64,000 nucleotides of DNA, from contig NSIL01000002.1 of NCBI GenBank assembly GCA_002737365.1, forward strand, positions 124,001 to 188,000. The letters run 5' to 3'. This stretch comes from Acidobacterium sp. (GTDB taxonomy: Bacteria > Acidobacteriota > Vicinamibacteria > Vicinamibacterales > UBA2999). The stretch's first letter is position 1; each line of letters begins with the position of its first letter. The notes beneath the pieces are model-generated. The model had not been told where the DNA came from and ran no database searches. It worked only from the letters and a program-made list of their open reading frames with translations. Of this stretch, positions 18,005 to 26,772 are shown one piece after another. Both the position numbers and the translations under genes were made by a program.

Positions 18005-19357
18005 TTACTGCGGTGTGGGCGGCGCGGCGGTCCGGGCCAGGTCGCCTTCGTAGAGGCTGCGCACCGATTCGAACGGCCCGGTAATGACCTGGTCGCCGTC
18101 TTTGAGGCCACTGAGGACTTCGAGATAGCGCTCGCCGGCGATGCCGACCTTCACCTTGACGAAGGCTGCCTTGCTGTCCCTCATCACGAACACGCCCTCG
18201 ACCTCTTCACGCCTCTCGCCAGGCTTCAGCTCGCGGCTCGCCGCCGTCGGCGCCGGCGCCGTGGCCGCCGGACCAAACTGGAAGCGTGCCTTCGGCGGAC
18301 GTAGTTCGTTCACCACGTTGCCCTGCGCGTCGTAGACCAGTTCGCGCACGGTCAGCGATTGAATCGGCACCGCCACCGCCTGCTGGCGCGTGGCGGTGGT
18401 GATTTCCGCCGTGCACGTGAACCCGGGCCGGACATCCGGAATCTGTTCGTTGATCGTCACCACTACCTTGAAGTTGGTGGCGGTTCGGGTGGTGCCGCTG
18501 CCGGTGGTCTGGATCGGACTGTTGCCGATCTCCGTAACGGTGCCGGTGAACGTGCGGTCGGGAATGGCGTCGATGGTGATCTTGGCCTTCTGGCCCATCT
18601 GCACCAGCGGGATGTCGGTCTCATCGACTTCGACCTCCGCCTCGATCACCGACATATCCGCGACGGTCAGCAGCACGGTGCCGGCGTTGTTCATGGTGCC
18701 GACCATGACGTTCTCGCCCTCTTCGATGTTGCGGCGCGTGACGATGCCGTCAAACGGCGCTTCAAAGCGCACCTGGGTCAGGGTGTGGCGGCTGCTGGCC
18801 AGGCCGGCCTGCTGCTGATTGAGCTGCGTCTCGCGGTTCTTGATTTCCTGTTCGCGCGCCTTGAGATCGCTTTCGCGCATCTCGACGTCGGTCTGCGACT
18901 TCTCGAGCGACTCGCGCGTCGTCAGGCCGGCGGCCGAGAGTTCCTGCTGCCGCTTGAGGTTCTGCCGCGCATTCTCGAGCGCGGCGCGTGAGCTTTGCAG
19001 CGAGGCCTTCGACTGCTCGAGGCCGGTCGCGGCACCCATCACCGCGGCTTCGTCTCGGCGCACCGACGCTTCGGCGTTGACCGGATCGATTTGCAGGAGG
19101 AACTGGCCGGCCTTGACGCGGTCGCCTTCCTTTACCCCGAGCCGGGTCACGCGCCCCATCGACTGGGCGCTGATATTCACCGTCTTCTTGGGATCAATTT
19201 TTCCTGAGGCTGAGACGAGCGCTTCGAGATCGCGCTTCTGAATGCCCTCAGCCGTCACCAGGACGCCGGGATCGCCACGACGGGCGAAGTATGCGCTGGC
19301 GCCACCACCGATGATCAAGAGCACGATTACGACGAGAAGCCACTTCCTGCGAAACAC
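18005..19357 (-). CDS. HlyD/MacA-type efflux periplasmic adaptor
   Basis: The 450-residue protein has an N-terminal signal-anchor (WLLVVIVLLIIGGGASAYF), a biotinyl-lipoyl hybrid half (VSASGKIDPKKTVNIS, GRVTRLGVKEGDRVKAGQFL), a long coiled-coil hairpin (about residues 85-180), the second lipoyl half (FDGIVTRRNIEEGENV), then beta-barrel and membrane-proximal domains. It bridges inner-membrane permease and outer-membrane exit duct. It starts 9 bases after the Yip1-like gene. Confidence 0.92.
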   Translation of the reverse strand: MFRRKWLLVVIVLLIIGGGASAYFARRGDPGVLVTAEGIQKRDLEALVSASGKIDPKKTVNISAQSMGRVTRLGVKEGDRVKAGQFLLQIDPVNAEASVRRDEAAVMGAATGLEQSKASLQSSRAALENARQNLKRQQELSAAGLTTRESLEKSQTDVEMRESDLKAREQEIKNRETQLNQQQAGLASSRHTLTQVRFEAPFDGIVTRRNIEEGENVMVGTMNNAGTVLLTVADMSVIEAEVEVDETDIPLVQMGQKAKITIDAIPDRTFTGTVTEIGNSPIQTTGSGTTRTATNFKVVVTINEQIPDVRPGFTCTAEITTATRQQAVAVPIQSLTVRELVYDAQGNVVNELRPPKARFQFGPAATAPAPTAASRELKPGERREEVEGVFVMRDSKAAFVKVKVGIAGERYLEVLSGLKDGDQVITGPFESVRSLYEGDLARTAAPPTPQ

Positions 19358-19366
19358 GTTTCCCCC

Positions 19367-20092
19367 TTACTGAGACCCAAGTACCGCGAACACTGCCGCG
19401 ACCAGCGCCGCAACTCCGAGATAAGCCATTAACAGGCGGACGAAATATCGCCGCGCCCTTTGACTTCGCTCAGGGCGGTCCCGAGCATCGTCGAGGGACG
19501 CCGGCCGTCCGGTTGCCGCCGCCAGGCCTACCGCCAGCAGCCACAGCCACCACAACCCGAACACATCAATCGACCCGAGCCACCGCGCGGGCAGACTGCC
19601 TTCGTCGAGCATCGGCAGCAGGCCACCAAGGTTTGTGGGGCTGGTCAGTGACTCCCATACGAAGTGCAGCGGGGTTGCCACCACCTGCTGCAGCCCGAGC
19701 ACCAGGCTGGCGTAGACCGTGATGGCCAGCGCCACCCCATACCGGACTTTGACGCCATCTAGGGCGGCCAGGGTTATCAGGCCTGCGGCCACCAACAAAG
19801 TGATCCCAGGCGTCAACAGAAGCCGCCCACCACTCGTTAGATACACCAGCAGCGGTGGATTCGCTTGCAACGCCGCGTAGGCGGCGTCATTCACTCGGCC
19901 GCCGAATGCCTCGGTTACGCGAACCCGCTCGTCGACCAGAGCCTGGCGGCCGACGGCCGTTGACAGCAGCGCAAATGCGCAAACGGCCAAAACGGCCAGC
20001 AAAAACACCCATGCCGCCGCAAAGGTGGGGCGGGCCACCACATCGGCCATGGTTCGCCGGGGGTGCCGCAGCACACCAATCACGCGCCGCAT
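19367..20092 (-). CDS. Yip1-family membrane protein
   Basis: A 241-residue protein. After a short N-terminal amphipathic stretch (RVIGVLRHPRRTMADVV), typical of YIP1-domain proteins, it shows about five hydrophobic segments. Such proteins often neighbour FtsX-type transporters in Acidobacteria. Its function is unknown and a trafficking or membrane-organisation role is only inferred. It is first in the minus-strand operon and divergent from the next gene. Confidence 0.7.
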   Translation of the reverse strand: MRRVIGVLRHPRRTMADVVARPTFAAAWVFLLAVLAVCAFALLSTAVGRQALVDERVRVTEAFGGRVNDAAYAALQANPPLLVYLTSGGRLLLTPGITLLVAAGLITLAALDGVKVRYGVALAITVYASLVLGLQQVVATPLHFVWESLTSPTNLGGLLPMLDEGSLPARWLGSIDVFGLWWLWLLAVGLAAATGRPASLDDARDRPERSQRARRYFVRLLMAYLGVAALVAAVFAVLGSQ

Positions 20093-20142
20093 TTACTCAA
20101 TCCTTCAGTCCTTGATACGAATGTCGAACGCCATTGGTTTCC

Positions 20143-20172
20143 TTGACAGCCTTCCAAACCGCTGAATACGAT
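20143..20172 (+). promoter_or_regulatory. Sigma-70-type promoter of the outer-membrane protein gene
   Basis: TTGACA (20143-20148) and TACGAT (20167-20172) are 18 bases apart. Transcription would start near 20180, about 17 bases before the ATG at 20197. This rules out an in-frame upstream reading from 20134 as the true start. Confidence 0.7.
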
Positions 20173-20196
20173 GGACTTGCCTCGCCGAAGCACCTC

Positions 20197-21129
20197 ATGT
20201 CGTCAAACAAATTCAACCCGTCACTCGCCGCGGTGGCCCTGTCTCTGGCCCTGGCCACACAGGCCGAAGCTCAATCCTCACTAGGGGTTCGCGCGAACGG
20301 GATGGGTGGAGCGTTTGTGGGTGTGGCAGACGACGCTACAGCAGTTTATTGGAACCCGGCAGGTCTGGCTACAGGCGCCTTGGCCAGCGTTAACCTCGAG
20401 TTTGGCGACCTGGCGCCCGATGGCCCTGGCAACCCTGACAGTCTGCGCCACGCACTGGTCGGGCTCGCCCTTCCGCCGGTCGGCATTGCCTACTACCGGC
20501 AGGGGGTCTTTGGGACGCGTCCCCCAGGACCTGCAGCTACAGGCTCTGACAGCCGAGAAGCACTGCGGAGCAGCGTGCATTCGTTTTCGACCTCGACGCT
20601 CGCCGTGAGCCTGCTGCAATCGGTAACGGAGTACGTCGTCGTGTCGGCCACGCCCAAGCTATTGTGGGGGGGCGAGTCATTCACGGCCGATGTCGATGCC
20701 AGCGCCATGCTCGCGGTGCAGCGGTTTCGGCTTGGGTTGGTTGGACGTAACCTGGCGACGCCCTCGTTCGCCCTGGATGATTCGGGCGCCGCAGGCGTGG
20801 TGTTGGATCGGCAGTTACGTCTTGGCGGCGGGTGGGGATCGGGCTGGCCGGGTCACTCGCGTGTGGTGGTCGCGGTTGATGGTGACCTGATGAACCGCGA
20901 CACGTTGAGCGGCGACCGCCGGGATGTCGCGGCCGGTGTCGAGACCTGGTGGATGGACAGGCGCTTCGGCCTTCGTGGCGGCATGCGGGGCAGCACGGTC
21001 GGCGACCCGCGGGCAGTGGTGTCAGCCGGCGCCTCGGCGCAGCTGGCGGGGATGTTCCTCGAGGGCTATGTCGCCGGCGGCGACGCGGGCGAGCGGTCGT
21101 GGGGCCTCGGTCTGCGGTACTCGTTCTAG
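20197..21129 (+). CDS. Outer-membrane beta-barrel protein (PorV/FadL-like)
   Basis: The start is chosen at 20197 because it follows a good promoter and gives a signal peptide (AAVALSLALATQAEA|QS). The mature N-terminus, LGVRANGMGGAFVGVADDAT and AVYWNPAGLA, is the hallmark of the PorV/UPF0164 and FadL-like barrel families; the rest is alternating beta-strand sequence ending in GLGLRYSF, with terminal Phe as in barrels. A substrate is not apparent. The pilB gene follows after 19 bases with an AGGAGG motif near the stop. Confidence 0.8.
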   Translation: MSSNKFNPSLAAVALSLALATQAEAQSSLGVRANGMGGAFVGVADDATAVYWNPAGLATGALASVNLEFGDLAPDGPGNPDSLRHALVGLALPPVGIAYYRQGVFGTRPPGPAATGSDSREALRSSVHSFSTSTLAVSLLQSVTEYVVVSATPKLLWGGESFTADVDASAMLAVQRFRLGLVGRNLATPSFALDDSGAAGVVLDRQLRLGGGWGSGWPGHSRVVVAVDGDLMNRDTLSGDRRDVAAGVETWWMDRRFGLRGGMRGSTVGDPRAVVSAGASAQLAGMFLEGYVAGGDAGERSWGLGLRYSF

Positions 21130-21148
21130 GAGGATTGATTAGTCAGTC

Positions 21149-22945
21149 ATGGCGGTCAGGATTGGTGAACTGCTGCTCAAAGAGAAGCGCATCACGGCGG
21201 TCCAGCTTCAGGAAGCGCTGACCTATCAGAAAACGAACGGGGGGAAGCTCGGCGCCAACCTCGTGAAGATGGGCTTCGTGACGGACGAGGAAATCACCGC
21301 GCTGCTGTCCAAGCAGTACGGCGTGCCCTCGATTGCCCTGAACCAGTTCGAGATTGACCCGGCGGTGATCAAGCTCGTGCCCGCCGAGACCGCCCGCAAG
21401 TACCAGATCGTCCCACTCAGCCGCGCCAGCGCGACGCTGACGATCGCGATGGCCGACCCCACCAACGTCTTCGCCATGGACGACGTCAAGTTCATGACCG
21501 GCTACAACGTCGAGCCGGTGGTGGCGTCGGAAACGGCGGTGCTCGACTCCATCGATAAATACTACGGTGCAGGCACCCCGGCGCAGACCCAGTCCTCGCG
21601 CGGTGGCGCCACGGCCAGCAGAGTGCCCGAGGCGGCCGGCGAGAGTGCGCTCGACATGGCGACGCGGTCACTCACCGAGATGCCGACCATGCTCGCCGAC
21701 GTCGGAGGCGACGTCGAGGTTATGGCGGACCTCGAAGAGATCAGCGCCGAGATGCTTACCCGACAGGGTGAGGAGGCGCCGGTCATCAAGCTGGTCAACG
21801 TCATCCTGATGTCGGCCATCTCGAAGGGCGCGAGCGACATTCACATCGAGCCGTACGAGAAGGAATACCGCGTCCGCTACCGCATGGACGGCATTCTCTA
21901 CAATGTCATGGCGCCGCCGCTCAAGATGCGTGACGCGATCACCTCGCGCGTCAAGATCATGGCCAAGCTCGACATTGCCGAGAAGCGCCTGCCGCAGGAC
22001 GGCCGCATCAAGATTCGCTTCAGCGACAACGGCCAGGCCAAGGACATTGACTTCCGCGTGTCGTGCCTGCCGACGCTGTTCGGCGAGAAGATCGTCATGC
22101 GCTTGCTCGATAAGGGCAAGTTGATGCTCGACATGACCAAGCTCGGCTTCGAGCAGGAATCGCTCGACAAGCTCGAGACCCAGATCCAGAAACCGTGGGG
22201 CATGGTGCTGGTCACCGGCCCGACCGGCAGCGGCAAGACCAACACGCTCTACTCGTCGATCACCAAGCTGAATACCGCCGAGACCAACATCATGACGGTC
22301 GAAGACCCGGTCGAATTCAACCTGCTCGGGGTCAACCAAGTGCAGGTGCGCGAGAGCATCGGCCTCAATTTCGCCGCCGCGCTGCGTAGCTTCCTGCGCC
22401 AGGATCCCAACATCATCCTGGTCGGCGAGATCCGCGACTTCGAGACGGCGGAAATCGCCGTCAAGGCCGCGCTCACCGGCCACCTCGTGCTGTCGACCCT
22501 GCATACCAACGACGCGCCGAGCACCATCAGCCGCCTGATGAACATGGGCATCGAACCCTTTCTGGTCGCCAGCTCGCTGAACTTGGTGTGCGCGCAGCGC
22601 CTGGTCCGCCGCGTGTGCGTGAACTGCAAGGTCGAGGACGAGGTGCCGCCGCCGGCGATGGAGCAAGTCGGCTTCTCGCGTCAAGACGCGCACTCGGTCA
22701 AGCCCAAGAAGGGCACCGGCTGCGACCAGTGCAACCAGACTGGCTACAAGGGTCGCGTCGGCCTCTACGAAGTGATGGAGGTCACCGATGAGCTGCGCGA
22801 GCTGATTCTGGTCGGCGCCTCGACGCTCGAAATTCGCCGCAAGGCGATCGAAGAAGGCATGATTACGCTGCGCGGCAGCGGCCTGCGCAAGATCAAGGAC
22901 GGCGTCACCACGCTCGAAGAAGTGTTACGGGAAACAGTGAAGTAG
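21149..22945 (+). CDS. pilB: Type IV pilus extension ATPase PilB
   Basis: The hexameric motor that polymerises pilin. The 598-residue protein has an N-terminal GspE/MshE domain (VRIGELLLKEKRITAVQLQE), then the ATPase core with Walker A TGPTGSGKTN, the Asp box and Walker B (IILVGEIRDFETAEIA), and a tetracysteine zinc region (CVNCK ... CDQCNQTGYKGR). It is followed by pilT and pilC as in Myxococcus and Geobacter. Confidence 0.96.
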   Translation: MAVRIGELLLKEKRITAVQLQEALTYQKTNGGKLGANLVKMGFVTDEEITALLSKQYGVPSIALNQFEIDPAVIKLVPAETARKYQIVPLSRASATLTIAMADPTNVFAMDDVKFMTGYNVEPVVASETAVLDSIDKYYGAGTPAQTQSSRGGATASRVPEAAGESALDMATRSLTEMPTMLADVGGDVEVMADLEEISAEMLTRQGEEAPVIKLVNVILMSAISKGASDIHIEPYEKEYRVRYRMDGILYNVMAPPLKMRDAITSRVKIMAKLDIAEKRLPQDGRIKIRFSDNGQAKDIDFRVSCLPTLFGEKIVMRLLDKGKLMLDMTKLGFEQESLDKLETQIQKPWGMVLVTGPTGSGKTNTLYSSITKLNTAETNIMTVEDPVEFNLLGVNQVQVRESIGLNFAAALRSFLRQDPNIILVGEIRDFETAEIAVKAALTGHLVLSTLHTNDAPSTISRLMNMGIEPFLVASSLNLVCAQRLVRRVCVNCKVEDEVPPPAMEQVGFSRQDAHSVKPKKGTGCDQCNQTGYKGRVGLYEVMEVTDELRELILVGASTLEIRRKAIEEGMITLRGSGLRKIKDGVTTLEEVLRETVK

Positions 22946-22979
22946 CGTTCGGCATTAGCCGAACCTGCTGAGAAACCTT

Positions 22980-24128
22980 ATGGCTACTCTTCCGGATCTC
23001 CTGAAGCAAGCGGTCGAACTCCAGGCCTCGGACTTGCACCTCTCGATTGGCTCGCCACCCCAGGTGCGCGTGCACGGCGAGTTACAGAAGATTGCCGGGG
23101 AGCCCGATTTGTCGGCGTCGGATACCAAGGCCCTCTCCTACGCGGTGCTGACCGATGCGCAGAAGAAACGTTTCGAGGAGACCAAGGAGCTCGATTTCTC
23201 CTTCGGCATCCGCGGCGTGGCCCGTTTCCGCTGCAACATGTTCAACCAGAAAGGCGCGGTCGGTGCCGTGTACCGGCAGATCCCCGAAAAAATCCAGTCC
23301 TTCGAAGACCTCGGCTTGCCGTCGGTGCTGGCGAAGATGGCCGACCGGCCACGCGGCCTGGTGCTGGTGACCGGCCCGACCGGCAGCGGCAAGTCGACCA
23401 CGCTGGCGGCGATGATCGACAAGATCAACACCGAGCGCCACGGCCACATCCTGACGGTCGAGGACCCGATCGAGTACCTGCACCAGCACAAGAACTGCCT
23501 GATCAACCAGCGCGAGCTGCACAGCGACACCGACAGCTTCACCAACGCCTTGCGGGCGGCCCTGCGTGAAGATCCGGACGTGGTACTGATCGGCGAAATG
23601 CGCGACCTCGAGACGGTCGAATCGGCGCTGTGGATCGCCGAGACCGGCCACTTGACGTTTGGCACGCTGCACACCAACTCCGCTTCGTCCACCATCAATC
23701 GCATCATCGATGTCTTCCCGTCTCACCAGCAGGCCCAGATTCGCACCCAGCTCTCGCTGGTGATCGAAGGCATTGTCTGTCAATCGCTGCTGCCGCGGGC
23801 CGACGGCAAGGGGCGGGTAGTGTCATTGGAAATCCTGGTGCCGACGCCAGGCATCCGCAACCTGATTCGCGAGGACAAGGTCCACCAGATCTACTCGGCG
23901 ATGCAGACCGGGCAGGAGAAACTGGGCATGCAGACCATGAACCAGTCGCTGGCCACGCTGGTGTTCCGCCGGCTGATTGCCAACGAGACGGCGATGAAGG
24001 CCTCGTCGAACCGGGAAGAGCTGCAGGAAATGATCAACCGCGGTGCGGGCGTGGTGGCCGGCGCCGGCTTGGGCCGCTCGGGCGGACCTGGCCCTGGACT
24101 GCGGCCGCCGGTGCGGCCCGGTTCATAA
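22980..24128 (+). CDS. pilT: Type IV pilus retraction ATPase PilT
   Basis: Drives pilus depolymerisation and twitching. The 382-residue protein has the short N-terminal PAS-like domain, Walker A TGPTGSGKSTTL, EDPIEYLHQHKNCLINQRE, Walker B (VVLIGEMRDLETVESAL) and the His box LTFGTLHTNSA. The AIRNLIRE-type motif appears as GIRNLIREDKVHQIYSAMQT. A Gly/Pro-rich tail ends the protein. Confidence 0.97.
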   Translation: MATLPDLLKQAVELQASDLHLSIGSPPQVRVHGELQKIAGEPDLSASDTKALSYAVLTDAQKKRFEETKELDFSFGIRGVARFRCNMFNQKGAVGAVYRQIPEKIQSFEDLGLPSVLAKMADRPRGLVLVTGPTGSGKSTTLAAMIDKINTERHGHILTVEDPIEYLHQHKNCLINQRELHSDTDSFTNALRAALREDPDVVLIGEMRDLETVESALWIAETGHLTFGTLHTNSASSTINRIIDVFPSHQQAQIRTQLSLVIEGIVCQSLLPRADGKGRVVSLEILVPTPGIRNLIREDKVHQIYSAMQTGQEKLGMQTMNQSLATLVFRRLIANETAMKASSNREELQEMINRGAGVVAGAGLGRSGGPGPGLRPPVRPGS

Positions 24129-24132
24129 CGAG

Positions 24133-24138
24133 TAGAAT
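24133..24138 (+). promoter_or_regulatory. Candidate -10 element before pilC
   Basis: TAGAAT lies 8 bases before the ATG at 24147. The same word occurs 6 bases before the VKOR-DsbA start. A matching -35 is not evident, so this is a tentative internal promoter. Confidence 0.3.
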
Positions 24139-24146
24139 CGCGCTTG

Positions 24147-25361
24147 ATGATGGCGACTTTCGCATTCTCAGGACGCACCCGGACTGGCGAGTCGGTGTCG
24201 GGTGAACGCGTCGGCGAGACCATGGACGCCGTCGTGACGGCGCTACGCCGCGAGCAGATCATCGTCACCCGCATCCAGCCGGCCAAGGCCAAGGCGGAGA
24301 GCAAGGCGGTCAAGACGCTCAAGGCCCGCGGGGTGCCGGCCAAGAACCTGGCGGTCTTCACGCGCCAGTTCTCGGTGATGATCGACGCCGGCCTGCCGCT
24401 GGTCCAGTGCCTCGACATTCTCGGCAACCAGGAAGAGCATCCGTACTTCTCGCAGGTGATCCTGGCGACCCGCTCCGACGTTGAGGGCGGCATGTCGCTC
24501 GCCGAGGCCATGAAGCGGCACCCCAAGTGCTTCGATGCGCTGTTCTGTAACATGATTGCTGCCGGCGAGGCGGGCGGTATCCTCGACACCATTCTCAAGC
24601 GCCTAGCGGTCTACATTGAGAAGGCCGTCAAGCTCAAGGGCCAGGTCCAGTCGGCGATGATTTACCCGATCGCCGTCATCGCCATCGCCGGCCTCGTCAT
24701 CGGCGTGATCCTGTGGAAGGTTATCCCGACCTTTGCCACGTTGTTCGCCGGTCTCGGCGCCGAGCTGCCGCTGCCGACGCGCATCGTGATCGCGCTCAGC
24801 GAGAACCTGGTGCGCTACATGCCGGTGTTGTTCGTGGTCTTCTTCGCCGGCGGCTGGGGCTTCCGCACTTATTACGCCACCGAGAAGGGCCGGCGCGTGA
24901 TCGACCGGGTCTCGCTGGCCATGCCGATCCTCGGGCCGATCCTGCGCAAGATTGCGGTCGCCCGGTTCTGTCGCACGTTGTCCACGCTGATGTCTTCGGG
25001 CGTCCCGATTCTCGACGGCCTCGACATCACCGCCCGCACCTCGGGTAACGCCATTATCGAGGATGCGATTCAGACCACGCGCAAGAGCATCGAGCGCGGC
25101 GAGACGATTTCAGCGCCGCTCAAGGATACCAAGGTGTTTCCCAGCATGGTCTGCCAGATGATCAGCGTGGGTGAGGCGACCGGCGCTCTCGACACCATGC
25201 TGAGCAAGATCGCCGATTTCTACGAAGAAGAGGTCGACGTCGCGGTGGAAGGCCTGCTGACGCTGCTCGAGCCGGTGATGATTGCGCTGCTCGGCGGCGC
25301 CGTCGGTGGCATCGTGATCGCGATGTACATGCCGATTTTCGACCTGATCAGCAAGCTGTGA
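24147..25361 (+). CDS. pilC: Type IV pilus inner-membrane platform protein PilC
   Basis: The platform that couples the motors to the pilin. About 404 residues with two GspF domains (VFTRQFSVMIDAGLPLVQCL and RFCRTLSTLMSSGVPILDGL) and three TMs. Start choice lies between ATGs at 24147 and 24150; an upstream TTG is unlikely. The stop runs straight into the remnant of pilS. Confidence 0.95.
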   Translation: MMATFAFSGRTRTGESVSGERVGETMDAVVTALRREQIIVTRIQPAKAKAESKAVKTLKARGVPAKNLAVFTRQFSVMIDAGLPLVQCLDILGNQEEHPYFSQVILATRSDVEGGMSLAEAMKRHPKCFDALFCNMIAAGEAGGILDTILKRLAVYIEKAVKLKGQVQSAMIYPIAVIAIAGLVIGVILWKVIPTFATLFAGLGAELPLPTRIVIALSENLVRYMPVLFVVFFAGGWGFRTYYATEKGRRVIDRVSLAMPILGPILRKIAVARFCRTLSTLMSSGVPILDGLDITARTSGNAIIEDAIQTTRKSIERGETISAPLKDTKVFPSMVCQMISVGEATGALDTMLSKIADFYEEEVDVAVEGLLTLLEPVMIALLGGAVGGIVIAMYMPIFDLISKL

Positions 25362-25969
25362 CCTGATCAAGGAGCGGACCCTCCGGCAGCGGCTGGCGAC
25401 GCATACCGCCGTCCGCTTGGTGGTGGCGACCGTGTTGCTCGGATCGGCCCTGGTGGTGCAACTGCGCGACCCCGGGGCCTGGGCCATCAACCCGTTCTTC
25501 TTTCTGATTGGCCTCACCTACGCCGTGAGTCTCGGCGGCGATCATGCTCAGCGGGGGTGTCGACAGCCTGTTCACCATCCTCGACATGCTGCCGATCCTG
25601 GCGGCGGCGTCGGTGCAGTCCCGGCGCGACGGCCTGCAGTTGGCCACCCTCAGCAGCATCCTGTTCATCGGACCGGTGCTGCTGCAGCACCTCTCCGCGG
25701 CGGACAACATCGCCTTGCCGTTTAACCAGTCCAAGACCGACCTGCCGCCGGCCAACGTGGCGCAGTACACCGTCGCCCTGAACACCTTCGGTGTCTTTGC
25801 CGTCGCCGTGTTGAGCGGAGCCCCGGCCCGACGACCAACTGATCGACGTGGGTGTGAGTGTCGCGGCACTGCCCACGAGATTCGTAAACCGCTGGCCGCC
25901 ATGTCGGGCTCCAGGCAGATGCTGAAGCAGGAACTGCCGCTCTCGACCAAGATGCGGGTCCGGCAATAG
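25362..25969 (+). pseudogene. pilS: pilS sensor kinase remnant
   Basis: Directly after pilC, one frame reads LIKERTLRQRLATHTAVRLV and NPFFFLIGLTYAVSLG, the membrane start of PilS-type kinases. After a break near 25540 another frame continues DSLFTILDMLPILAAASVQS and VAQYTVALNTFGVFAVAVLSG. A further deletion then joins straight to [20 protein letters not shown], the HisKA phospho-acceptor box, after which it stops. The PAS region and the whole ATPase domain are gone. The order matches an intact pilS, so this is decay in place. Confidence 0.85.
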
Positions 25970-26137
25970 CTGGAGTCGAGAGCATTGCGGCACGAGAACG
26001 CGGTGCTGCGGCATGCCTGAAGCGCTGCTCGAATCGGCATTGTTTGGCCATGTCCGCGGTGCCTTCACCGGCCAACATTCGCATCATCGCCGCCACTAAC
26101 CGCGAGCTGCCGAAGCTGGTGAGCGAAGGGAAGTTCC
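25970..26137 (+). pseudogene. pilR: pilR response-regulator remnant, forward part
   Basis: Fragments in different frames match pieces of an NtrC-family AAA+ activator: [15 protein letters not shown] (linker), [19 protein letters not shown] (the sigma-54 contact loop region) and [22 protein letters not shown]. The receiver domain, Walker A and Walker B are missing. It follows the pilS remnant as in pilS-pilR operons. Confidence 0.75.
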
Positions 26138-26228
26138 GCGGACGTTGCCCGGCCACGGATAGGCGCGCAGCGCGTCGGCGGCAGCGTGACGGGAATGACG
26201 ATGAGCCGATAGAACAGGTCTTCGCGGG
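26138..26228 (-). pseudogene. pilR: pilR remnant, inverted segment
   Basis: Read on the minus strand, this stretch encodes REDLFYRLIVIPVTLPP and, in another frame, LRAYPWPGNVR, which directly follow GKFR in NtrC-type proteins. The forward remnant ends in GKFR at about 26139, so the ~90-bp block has been flipped in place. The junctions carry CCGCG and CGCGG, short inverted repeats that could have promoted the inversion. Confidence 0.7.
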
Positions 26229-26261
26229 TGCAACTCGCCACGCTACCGGAGAACTTGCGCA

Positions 26262-26390
26262 GTGGCCGGCCTGATGGTCGACGATGCGTGGTACCTGGTG
26301 TTGGCGAAGGCCCTTGCCTCAGGCGAGGGCTACCGGCGAGCCAGGTGGACGACTGGAGGGCCATCGGCATCCACTACATGGTCGCGCTCC
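26262..26390 (+). pseudogene. Possible fragment of a membrane glycosyltransferase
   Basis: The phrase LMVDDAWYLVLAKALASGEGY resembles the N-terminal periplasmic loop of GT39/ArnT-like glycosyltransferases (residues after the first TM). The match lasts about 30 codons and then loses sense. No transmembrane continuation is seen. From memory of the family only; a chance resemblance is possible. Confidence 0.4.
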
Positions 26391-26659
26391 AACCCATGGC
26401 CCTGCCTCCCAAGTCTCTCGGCTACCGAAAGCTCTATGAACATCGGCGGCTTTGGGTGGTCGAATTCTAGGGAACAGGACTGCACAGTTCCGCACCGCAC
26501 CTGCGGAGTGCTGACAATTCCTGTTATTCGCGATTGACAGTTCTCGTCATTTTTTGGCTCATTTCACGCGTCGCCGATCACTATTCCGGTGGCCTGACTG
26601 TCCGATAAACTCATCTGGAACAAAGACTTGGTTCGCCTGGCAGACTTCGCCTCAGCACC

Positions 26660-26675
26660 TGGTACGGAGGTTGCT
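26660..26675 (+). promoter_or_regulatory. Sigma-54 (-24/-12) promoter of the major pilin gene
   Basis: TGGTACGGAGGTTGCT matches the consensus TGGCACG-N4-TTGCW with one change. The GG (26661-26662) and GC (26673-26674) have the required 10-base spacing. Transcription would start near 26685, giving a leader of about 87 bases before the ATG at 26773. An NtrC-type activator is needed; the local PilR is broken. Confidence 0.8.
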
Positions 26676-26772
26676 GTAGGATTGGCCAGACATTGCCGCA
26701 ACCAAGCGTGCGGCGTTGACACCAAGACACAGTGAATTCCGGCAACCTTGGCAAGTTTTAGGAGAGAACATC

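Noticed and set aside
20134..20196. Upstream start for the outer-membrane protein
   Set aside because: It would lie before the -35/-10 pair at 20143-20172 and would bury the signal peptide.
26230..26470. 80-codon frame after the pilR remnant as a gene
   Set aside because: It has no recognisable domain, no ribosome binding site, and overlaps another frame that holds the glycosyltransferase-like fragment; the region looks decayed.
26638..26655. TGGCAGACTTCGCC as an alternative sigma-54 site
   Set aside because: It lacks the TTGC element at the required distance; the site 22 bases downstream fits far better.
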